Notes under the pieces: generated by a model | Told to the model about the DNA's origin: nothing | Databases searched by the model: none | Seen by the model: only the letters and a program-made list of their open reading frames with translations | Source of the DNA: Burkholderiales bacterium | GTDB taxonomy: Bacteria; Pseudomonadota; Gammaproteobacteria; Burkholderiales; Thiobacillaceae | Length of the DNA stretch: 14,621 nt | Assembly: GCA_005793645.1 (NCBI GenBank) | Contig: SXRG01000067.1 | Coordinates: 1 to 14,621, forward strand | Reading direction: 5' to 3' | Position numbers and translations under genes: made by a program | In this document: in pieces, positions 1-4,984 of the stretch | How the letters are laid out: each line of letters begins with the position of its first letter | How positions within the stretch are numbered: the stretch's first letter is position 1

Positions 1-532
1 CAAGACGGGCGAAGATGGAAATCAGCGAGCTGCCGAAGGCCAGACCCACCAGCGCGTGAGTGGCAGCCTTGGGGTCCATGCCCGTGCTAATCAGGAAGGT
101 GTAGTAACCCGCCACGCCCAACAGGCCCAGACCAACCACCAGCATGCCAGTGATGGCGCCACCCTTGAAGGCGACATTCAGCGCAGCATTGAGGCCCTGG
201 CTTGCGGCCTGTGCGGTACGCACATTGGCACGCACCGACACATTCATGCCGATAAACCCTGTCACGCCAGAAAGAACAGCGCCTAACGCAAAACCAACAG
301 CAGTTTGCCAGCCCAAGGACACAAAAATGGCAACCAACAAAATCGCGCCAACGATACCAATCGTTGTGTACTGACGATTCAAATAGGCCTGTGCGCCCTC
401 TTGAACAGCCGCTGCAATGGCTCGCATCCGATCGTTTCCGGTCGGCAATGCCATAATCCATTTAATGGTAACAACCCCGTACAGCAGGGCAATGCCCGCC
501 GCAATTAAGGAAAATACTAAATACTCATTCAT
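1..532 (-). CDS. hppA: Membrane proton-translocating pyrophosphatase, N-terminal part (runs off left edge)
   Basis: The first 177 residues of an H+-translocating inorganic pyrophosphatase, which couples PPi hydrolysis to proton export across the inner membrane. The start at 532 is preceded in frame by a stop codon and by GGGAG about 8 bases upstream. The visible part begins with a hydrophobic helix (MNEYLVFSLIAAGIALLYG), then a cytosolic segment with EGAQAYLNRQY, which is well conserved in this family, then further hydrophobic helices including GGAITGMLVVGLGLLGV and, at the edge, GSSLISIFARL. Family members have about 660-700 residues, so roughly three quarters of the protein, including the PPi-binding loops and the residues that separate K+-dependent from K+-independent types, lies outside the window. 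It is the last visible gene of the adk-pfp operon, 42 bp after the 69-aa gene. The leader between them carries long T runs on the transcribed strand but no hairpin, so I do not read it as a terminator. Confidence 0.93.
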   Translation of the reverse strand, partial: MNEYLVFSLIAAGIALLYGVVTIKWIMALPTGNDRMRAIAAAVQEGAQAYLNRQYTTIGIVGAILLVAIFVSLGWQTAVGFALGAVLSGVTGFIGMNVSVRANVRTAQAASQGLNAALNVAFKGGAITGMLVVGLGLLGVAGYYTFLISTGMDPKAATHALVGLAFGSSLISIFARL

Positions 533-574
533 TTACACACTCCCGGAAAAAAAACAAAAACCCCAGACTCACCC

Positions 575-784
575 TCAAAGATACGCAATGCCACCCACAA
601 ATCGCGTACCCGGCATAAAGCCAAACACCGGATTCAAACCCATCTCACCGATCAGCGCGTCCACTGCGGCCTGCCCGTGTTCTTTCTGAACCTCGGAAAG
701 GATCAGCTTGGCAGAGTTTCCGTTGTAGAAGCCACCAAAGCCCACTTGCACAGCCAACAGTTCACGCGCCCGATCGATGGTCAT
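575..784 (-). CDS. Conserved-looking small protein of unknown function, 69 aa
   Basis: A 69-residue soluble protein between pfp and hppA. It starts 9 bp after the pfp stop and ends 42 bp before hppA, so it is almost certainly co-transcribed. No clear Shine-Dalgarno sequence precedes the ATG; translational coupling to pfp is likely. The sequence has no signal peptide or membrane segment. It shows an N-terminal helix-like stretch (MTIDRARELLAVQVGF), a Gly/Asn-rich turn (GGFYNGNSAKLIL), a second helix (EVQKEHGQAAVDALI) and a short tail (FGFMPGTRF). I recognise no named domain. I have an unverified impression that similar short proteins occur beside pfp/hppA in related bacteria. Coding potential is supported by operon fit and a sensible protein composition rather than by a known motif. 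Confidence 0.7.
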   Translation of the reverse strand: MTIDRARELLAVQVGFGGFYNGNSAKLILSEVQKEHGQAAVDALIGEMGLNPVFGFMPGTRFVGGIAYL

Positions 785-793
785 CCGCGCAGA

Positions 794-2047
794 TTACAGG
801 TCAAACGCGACCAGTTTCCTGGCTACGGACTGATTCTCCAGCGACACATACTTCGGCATACCGTTTTCATAGGGCGGGTAATCCTCGCCCTGGATCAGAG
901 GATACAGGTACTCGCGGCAGGCATCGGTAATCCCAAAGCCATCCTCGCTGATGAAATCGCGCGGCATGAATTTCTCAACATTGGCGACCTGCGACAGCGG
1001 CGCATGACCAATCTCCCACACATACGGGGAAGAGGACTTGCGCACCACGGTCGGCATGACCGAATTATGGCCGGCCACAGCCAATTCGACCGCCGATTTT
1101 CCGAGGGCGTAAGCCTGCTCGACATCCGACTTGGAGGCGATATGCCGTGCGGCCCGTTGCAGATAATCCGCCACGGCCCAGTGAAACTTAAGACCCAGAC
1201 GCGCCTTGACCATGTTGGCCACGACCGGAGCAGCGCCCCCCAGTTGCGCATGACCGAAGGCATCACGAGTGCCTTGCTCGGCCAAGAAACGACCATCCGG
1301 ATAGTGGCAGCCTTCCGAAACCACAACCGTGCAATAACCGAACTTTTGCACCATCAACTGTACCTTGTCGATGAACTTCTCTTCGTTGAACTCAATCTCG
1401 GGGAACAGGGTAACGACCGGGATACCCTGATCAGCCACCAGCGCACCGGCAGCGGCGATCCAGCCGGCGTGACGCCCCATCACCTCGATCACGAACAGCT
1501 TGGTCGATGTCTTGGACATCGATTTCACATCAAACGATGCCTCCAAGGTGGAGACGGCAATGTACTTAGCCACCGAGCCAAAACCCGGACAGTTGTCTGT
1601 AATCGGCAGATCGTTATCCACGGTCTTGGGCACATGGATGGCCTGGATGGGGTAGCCCATGGCCTCGGACAACTGGCTCACCTTATAGCAGGTGTCGGCC
1701 GAGTCACCGCCGCCGTGGTAGAAGAAGTAGCCGATGTTGTGCGCCTTGAATACCTCGATCAGGCGTTCATATTCGCGCTTGTTGGCCTCCAGGCTTTTCA
1801 ACTTGAAGCGGCAGGAGCCGAAGCCGCCCGACGGGGTATGGCGCAGCGCGGCGATATCGGCGGCACTTTCCAGCGCGGTATCGATCAGATCCTCGGTCAA
1901 CGCGCCGATGATGCCGTTGCGACCGGCATACACGGTGCCGATCTTGTCGGCATGCTTGCGTGCGGTTTCAATGACACCGCAGGCGGATGCGTTGATGACG
2001 GCGGTCACGCCGCCGGATTGTGCATAAAATGCGTTTTTCTTTTCCAT
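794..2047 (-). CDS. pfp: Pyrophosphate-dependent 6-phosphofructokinase (PPi-PFK)
   Basis: Reversibly phosphorylates fructose 6-phosphate with PPi instead of ATP, so it serves both glycolysis and gluconeogenesis in the cytoplasm. The 417-residue length fits the PPi-PFK clade of about 400-420 residues. Visible motifs: SGGVTAVINAS at 11-21; GGGDSADT at 112-119, where ATP-dependent enzymes have GGDG; PKTVDND at 140-146 with catalytic D144, the PKT form being the PPi-type signature; MGRHAGW at 190-196, the fructose-6-phosphate-binding MGR motif; and SEGCHYPDGR further on. The frame stays open upstream to 2083, but I chose the ATG at 2047 because GGAG lies 7 bases before it and the family's N-terminus starts there. 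Upstream, the 125-aa gene ends 51 bp away; downstream the 69-aa gene starts after 9 bp. In methanotrophs pfp is known to be co-transcribed with the H+-pyrophosphatase gene, as the order here also suggests. Confidence 0.95.
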   Translation of the reverse strand: MEKKNAFYAQSGGVTAVINASACGVIETARKHADKIGTVYAGRNGIIGALTEDLIDTALESAADIAALRHTPSGGFGSCRFKLKSLEANKREYERLIEVFKAHNIGYFFYHGGGDSADTCYKVSQLSEAMGYPIQAIHVPKTVDNDLPITDNCPGFGSVAKYIAVSTLEASFDVKSMSKTSTKLFVIEVMGRHAGWIAAAGALVADQGIPVVTLFPEIEFNEEKFIDKVQLMVQKFGYCTVVVSEGCHYPDGRFLAEQGTRDAFGHAQLGGAAPVVANMVKARLGLKFHWAVADYLQRAARHIASKSDVEQAYALGKSAVELAVAGHNSVMPTVVRKSSSPYVWEIGHAPLSQVANVEKFMPRDFISEDGFGITDACREYLYPLIQGEDYPPYENGMPKYVSLENQSVARKLVAFDL

Positions 2048-2054
2048 TTGTTTA

Positions 2055-2058
2055 CTCC
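2055..2058 (-). promoter_or_regulatory. Ribosome binding site deciding the pfp start
   Basis: GGAG on the minus strand, 7 bases before the ATG at 2047. It favours this ATG over the in-frame upstream start at 2083, which has no such site. Confidence 0.7.
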
Positions 2059-2098
2059 AGATCAAGGGTGCAAGCATGATCACCCTGTTAATGCTTGA

Positions 2099-2476
2099 TT
2101 ATGTCAACTCCACCCCATTCGGATCAAACCCTTGCGGCATCGACTTGCGTATGGCGGCGGCCTCTTCCTGCATCTTGAGCAACGTCACAATACAATCGCC
2201 GAGGTTATCGTACTCCTCCTGACCGGTGGAAAAACGATCCCGCACCGACCAGAAAAACATGGAACGAAACTGGTTCACGCCGGTCTTCGACAACACAAAG
2301 CGGCAGCCGTCCTCTTCCCAATACAAGGCCGGGCAGGTCGTCAAGTCGCGATCAGCCGGGGTGATGCGAACCTCAGTCTCGACCTCATCCATCTCGACGG
2401 CATGCCCAAAGCGCTCACGGAGCGCCTCGCGCATCAAGGCCAGGTCGGCCTCGGTAAATGCCGGGATTTGGGCCAT
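2099..2476 (-). CDS. Unknown 125-aa protein between adk and pfp
   Basis: A soluble protein of 125 residues, starting only 3 bp after the adk stop and ending 51 bp before pfp, so it is read in the same operon. The N-terminal half has an amphipathic helix (FTEADLALMREALRERFG) followed by alternating acidic and hydrophobic residues (HAVEMDEVETEVRIT). The middle has two cysteines (C48, C58) around ALYWEEDGCRFVLSKTG, which looks like beta strands. The C-terminal part is helical (DNLGDCIVTLLKMQEEAAAI). There is no signal peptide, membrane segment or recognised catalytic motif. AAGG sits very close to the start codon, so translation is probably coupled to adk. Its conserved-looking composition and position suggest a role in the PPi/adenylate branch, but I do not recognise the family and assign no function. 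Confidence 0.8.
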   Translation of the reverse strand: MAQIPAFTEADLALMREALRERFGHAVEMDEVETEVRITPADRDLTTCPALYWEEDGCRFVLSKTGVNQFRSMFFWSVRDRFSTGQEEYDNLGDCIVTLLKMQEEAAAIRKSMPQGFDPNGVELT

Positions 2477-2479
2477 GCC

Positions 2480-3145
2480 TTATTTCTTCAGCGCGTCCAG
2501 GCCGGCAAACACGGCGCCGGTAATACTGTCCACGGAGCCCACACCGGACACCCGAATGTACTTGGGCGCATCGGCCGCGCCGGTGTTACCCCAATCGCCA
2601 TAAAACTTGACCAGCGGTTCAGTCTGAGCGTGGTAGATATCGAGGCGCTTCATAACGGTTTCTTCCTTGTCGTCGTCACGCTGGATCAGATCCTCGCCGG
2701 TGACATCGTCCTTCATGGCGACCTTGGGCGGATTGAACACGATATGGTAGGTGCGACCGGAGGCCACATGCACACGGCGACCAGACATGCGCTTGACGAT
2801 CTCAGAATCCGGCACATCAATCTCCACCACGGCATCAATCGGCACGCCGGCGGCCTTCAGGGCCTCGGCTTGCGGAATGGTGCGCGGGAAGCCGTCGAAC
2901 AGATAACCGGCCTTGCAGTCGTCCTGAGTCAAACGCTCTTTCACCATGCCAATGATGATATCGTCGGACACCAAACCACCCGCATCCATGATCTTCTTCG
3001 CCGCCACACCCAACTCGGAGCCTGCCTTCACATGGGCGCGCAACATATCGCCGGTGGAAATCTGCGGAATGCCGTACTTTTCCTTGATGTAGTTCGCTTG
3101 GGTGCCTTTGCCCGCGCCGGGGCCGCCGAGAAGAATAATACGCAT
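2480..3145 (-). CDS. adk: Adenylate kinase
   Basis: Interconverts ATP + AMP and 2 ADP in the cytoplasm. The 221-residue protein is a long-form bacterial adenylate kinase: P-loop GGPGAGKGT at 7-15, AMP-binding STGDMLR at 30-36, DGFPRT at 84-89, a full LID domain from about 122 to 159, and RDDD at 156-159. The LID has no four-cysteine zinc site. The ATG at 3145 follows GAGG at a good distance. It is the first gene of a minus-strand operon with an unknown gene, pfp, another unknown gene and hppA. Placing adk with two PPi-using enzymes makes sense because PPi and AMP are produced together by acyl and aminoacyl activation: adk recycles the AMP while PFK and the proton pump use the PPi. A candidate promoter and two small leader hairpins lie upstream. 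Confidence 0.97.
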   Translation of the reverse strand: MRIILLGGPGAGKGTQANYIKEKYGIPQISTGDMLRAHVKAGSELGVAAKKIMDAGGLVSDDIIIGMVKERLTQDDCKAGYLFDGFPRTIPQAEALKAAGVPIDAVVEIDVPDSEIVKRMSGRRVHVASGRTYHIVFNPPKVAMKDDVTGEDLIQRDDDKEETVMKRLDIYHAQTEPLVKFYGDWGNTGAADAPKYIRVSGVGSVDSITGAVFAGLDALKK

Positions 3146-3164
3146 AGATAAACCTCAAAAGTAC

Positions 3165-3203
3165 GTTCCGTTGCGGAACAAAACAACCTGTTCAAAGACA
3201 GGT
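3165..3203 (-). promoter_or_regulatory. Two hairpins in the adk leader
   Basis: On the minus strand the predicted adk leader contains two perfect inverted repeats in a row. ACCTGT/ACAGGT (3198-3203 with 3186-3191, 6-nt loop) is followed by the T-rich TGTTTTGTT. GTTCCG/CGGAAC (3174-3179 with 3165-3170, 3-nt loop) is followed by GTACTTTTGAGG, which holds the adk ribosome binding site. The stems are short (6 bp each). They could act as a weak attenuator or as mRNA-stabilising structures; no riboswitch class is recognised. Confidence 0.3.
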
Positions 3204-3243
3204 CAAGATAGGACAAGCCGATCTTTTACCAGCTCCTAGAGTA

Positions 3244-3271
3244 TTCATACCGTCCCCGCAATGACAGTCAA
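3244..3271 (-). promoter_or_regulatory. Candidate sigma-70 promoter of the adk operon
   Basis: On the minus strand, TTGACT (3266-3271) is followed after 16 bp by TATGAA (3244-3249), matching the -35 box at 5/6 and the -10 box at 4/6. It would give a leader of about 90 nt before adk. The -35 box overlaps the end of the 35-bp repeat at 3269-3303, whose A6 run could act as an upstream element. Confidence 0.4.
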
Positions 3272-3303
3272 TTTTTTGAATTCGAACATAAACCGAGGTT
3301 ATT
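3269..3303. repeat. 35-bp direct repeat, copy A (upstream of adk)
   Basis: Matches 4259-4293 at 31 of 35 positions in the same orientation. It opens with CAATTTTTTG and ends with CCGAGGTTATT. It contains the small palindrome AACCGAGGTT (3291-3300). The left end is exactly 124 bp from the adk start codon. Confidence 0.75.
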
Positions 3304-3592
3304 CCCTGCAAAGGCAACCGCCATCTGGCTTACAACGGACGGGTAAACCGCAGCAATAGACACAAACAGTGCCAATTACGCAGCCAAAGATAAAAACTGT
3401 CCCACTCCCAAGCCAGGCAGGACCCGTTTAGCGCATCGTCACGATGACGCTTGCCCCACCTTCTTGACCTTGTACGGTCCGACCAAACGCCCCGACCCGG
3501 TCGCACATGAGCAGGCTACTCAACCCCCTGTTTTTCGTCCTTTAATCTGTTGACATTGTGCCCATAAACCGACGAACCAAGTCGGCGAATCA
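3304..3592. other. Gene-free stretch, no coding signal seen
   Basis: No frame in this stretch has the length, start context or composition of a gene, and nothing resembles a tRNA or a known small RNA. Notable elements are an imperfect palindrome at 3430-3451 (AGCG-CATCGT-C-ACGATG-A-CGCT) and a consensus TTGACA at 3550-3555 on the plus strand that lacks a matching -10 box. A decayed gene or an unrecognised small RNA cannot be excluded. Confidence 0.5.
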
Positions 3593-3621
3593 TAAGGGGT
3601 GCCCATCAAAAGCACCCCTTA
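3593..3621 (-). terminator. Stem-loop downstream of the cytochrome gene, possible terminator
   Basis: A perfect 10-bp inverted repeat, TAAGGGGTGC / GCACCCCTTA with a 9-nt loop, lies 52 bp after the cytochrome c stop. The stem is strong, but neither strand has a clear T run behind it, so classical intrinsic termination is uncertain. It may instead protect the 3' end of the mRNA. A smaller stem (CCGAC/GTCGG, 3569-3585) follows it. Confidence 0.45.
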
Positions 3622-3673
3622 CGACCCCAAAAACCTTCGCTAACGAGGTCAGGTAACTCTAACCCGACGGAGG

Positions 3674-4135
3674 CTATTCGGGCACACGCATTTTGCCCAG
3701 GTCTTCACGGGTCAAATCATTGAATTTCTTCAGCACCCAGCCGCCCTCACCAACCCAGGCCTTGAACAGTTCCAAATTTTTCTGGCGTTCTTCCTCACTG
3801 TCACCTAATTGGGAGTACATGTTGCCCGGTTTACCACTCTTGGTGTTCTTGCCATCATCCAGACGACGCATGAGCGCGCCCGTATCCGGCCAGCCAATAA
3901 ACTGAACCAGATGCGGATAGCTATCCATGCGAGGACCTTTGTTCAACAACTTATATTTATCTACATTAGCATTAAATTCCGCCAAACCAGGCGAATCGGC
4001 ACCGTGGCAACGCTTGCATTTCTGCCCCCAGAGCGGCGCAATGTCCTTGCGATAGGTCACTTCATCCTGCCCGGCAAACGACAGCGATGCCACCACCAAA
4101 AGGCCCGCGAACGCCATTCTTTTCATGTATTTCAT
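3674..4135 (-). CDS. Periplasmic mono-heme c-type cytochrome
   Basis: A secreted cytochrome c of 153 residues, expected to carry electrons in the periplasm. The start has a perfect AAGGAG five bases upstream. The signal peptide is MKYMKRMAFAGLLVVASLSFA, with cleavage likely near residues 21-22. After it comes EVTYRKDIAPLW, typical of heme domains in this group, and one heme-binding CKRCH at 40-44, with H44 as the axial ligand. M70, M89 and M106 are candidates for the second ligand; PGNMY at 104-107 seems likeliest, but this is inference. The C-terminal part is helical and charged (EEERQKNLELFKAWVGEGGW). It is transcribed alone, between the adk leader and the divergent acyl-ligase operon, with a possible terminator hairpin behind it. 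The partner enzyme is not in the window. A 35-bp repeat shared with the adk upstream region lies 124 bp before its start codon. Confidence 0.88.
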   Translation of the reverse strand: MKYMKRMAFAGLLVVASLSFAGQDEVTYRKDIAPLWGQKCKRCHGADSPGLAEFNANVDKYKLLNKGPRMDSYPHLVQFIGWPDTGALMRRLDDGKNTKSGKPGNMYSQLGDSEEERQKNLELFKAWVGEGGWVLKKFNDLTREDLGKMRVPE

Positions 4136-4258
4136 TTTTTCTCCTTATGGATGCACGTGCGCCAATTCCAAATTGAACGGCGGCGAAACCCTATCCCAGA
4201 ATATCGAGAGGGTCAATCGCCATCAGACAAAGGCAAGTTTATCTTACGGAGCTTGATG

Positions 4259-4293
4259 CAATTTTTTGCATTCCGACATAAGCCGAGGTTATT
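4259..4293. repeat. 35-bp direct repeat, copy B (upstream of the cytochrome gene)
   Basis: Second copy of the element at 3269-3303, same orientation, 31/35 identical and offset by exactly 990 bp. Its left end is 124 bp from the cytochrome start codon, the same distance as copy A from adk. It also lies in the upstream region of the divergent plus-strand operon starting at 4367. Confidence 0.75.
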
Positions 4294-4300
4294 TATTCGC

Positions 4301-4317
4301 GTTAAGAGGCAATTAAG
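4301..4317 (+). promoter_or_regulatory. Tandem TTAAG box, candidate QseB/PmrA-type operator
   Basis: GTTAAG-AGGCA-ATTAAG: two TTAAG half-sites (4302-4306 and 4313-4317) with an 11-bp period, one helical turn. QseB/PmrA-type OmpR-family regulators bind tandem TTAA-centred hexamers with this spacing. It ends 2 bp before the candidate -35 box at 4320, a position suited to activation, and the operon it precedes encodes such a regulator. Confidence 0.45.
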
Positions 4318-4319
4318 GT

Positions 4320-4348
4320 TTGTCTCTGATACTTGCGCCATCGATAAC
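4320..4348 (+). promoter_or_regulatory. Candidate promoter of the hemolysin-family/acyl-ligase operon
   Basis: TTGTCT (4320-4325), a 17-bp spacer, then GATAAC (4343-4348); 4/6 matches to each sigma-70 box. The predicted transcript would begin about 12 nt before the ATG at 4367, which is short but leaves room for the AAGG-containing start context. A weak -35 box fits activation from the box just upstream. Confidence 0.35.
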
Positions 4349-4366
4349 GCGCAAAGGGCGCCCATC

Positions 4367-4984
4367 ATGACAGTCACATCCATTGCCAGGCTTGCATACC
4401 ATTCCGGGGACGCCGCAGACGACGTGGCCCGATTCGTCGAAGGGCAGGCGGGTCGCCGGGCCGCCGAGGACTTCATCGCCGGCATTTTCGCCCAACATTA
4501 CGGCGCCCGGCTGCCCGGTTTCATGCCGGAGCTGATGACACTGGCACGGGACGGAAGCGTCAAGGCGGCCGTCGGCATCCGGTCAGCCCGCGATCCCTTG
4601 TTTCTCGAACGCTATCTGGACGAACCCATCGAGTCGGCGATTGAGCGGATCGCGGGGCGTTCCGTACCGCGCCGCGCCATCGCCGAGGTAGGGCAACTGG
4701 CGGCAGATCGACCAGGCGCCGGAACCGCGCTAATGCTGAATCTTCCCCGCCACCTTGCCACCTCCGGCCATGAGTGGATGGTATTCACCGCCACCGAGGA
4801 ACTGCGTGGCATATTCGTCCGCATGGGCCTACCGCTGCTCACCATCGCCCACGCGGACGCCTCACGTCTTGGCGACGATGCAGATGCATGGGGCTGCTAT
4901 TACGATCATCATCCCTTGGTCGTCTGTGCTTCAGTCAGCGACGCGATGCGCCGCCTGTCGCGCATGAACGGGAACACCAGATGA
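4367..4984 (+). CDS. Thermostable-hemolysin-family protein (acyltransferase-like)
   Basis: A 205-residue protein of the family named after the Vibrio thermostable (delta-VPH) hemolysin. Family-like features: FAQHYGARLPGFMPELM at 41-57, VKAAVGIRSA at 65-74, LFLERYLDEPIE at 79-89, EVGQLAADRPGAG at 107-119, GHEWMVFTATEELR at 134-147, LTIAHAD at 158-164 and WGCYYDHHPLVV at 175-186. The layout resembles GNAT/LuxI-type acyltransferases. Despite the family name there is no signal peptide, so a role as an acyl-transfer enzyme in the cytoplasm is plausible but unproven. The start at 4367 was chosen over the longer open frame reaching back to 3809 because homology begins there and AAAGGG precedes it. 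It is the first gene of the operon; its TGA overlaps the ligase ATG as ATGA, indicating translational coupling. Confidence 0.8.
   Translation: MTVTSIARLAYHSGDAADDVARFVEGQAGRRAAEDFIAGIFAQHYGARLPGFMPELMTLARDGSVKAAVGIRSARDPLFLERYLDEPIESAIERIAGRSVPRRAIAEVGQLAADRPGAGTALMLNLPRHLATSGHEWMVFTATEELRGIFVRMGLPLLTIAHADASRLGDDADAWGCYYDHHPLVVCASVSDAMRRLSRMNGNTR

Noticed and set aside
533..574. T-rich run before hppA as a terminator.
   Set aside because: No stem-loop precedes the T runs on the transcribed strand; more likely part of the operon leader.
677..2098. A 473-codon open frame on the plus strand.
   Set aside because: Lies antisense to pfp, whose motifs are unmistakable; the plus-strand translation is His/Arg/Gly-rich with no family signature, a shadow of codon bias.
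2132..3151. A 339-codon open frame on the plus strand.
   Set aside because: Antisense to adk and the 125-aa gene; no motif and shadow-like composition.
3550..3555. Perfect TTGACA on the plus strand.
   Set aside because: No -10-like box at 15-19 bp and no plus-strand gene downstream.
4136..4258. TTGACC-17 bp-TAGGGT on the minus strand as cytochrome promoter.
   Set aside because: The -10 match is only 3/6 and other weak options exist; not strong enough to list.
3809..4366. Upstream extension of the hemolysin-family reading frame.
   Set aside because: It runs antisense through the cytochrome gene and its upstream region; family similarity begins only at the ATG at 4367.
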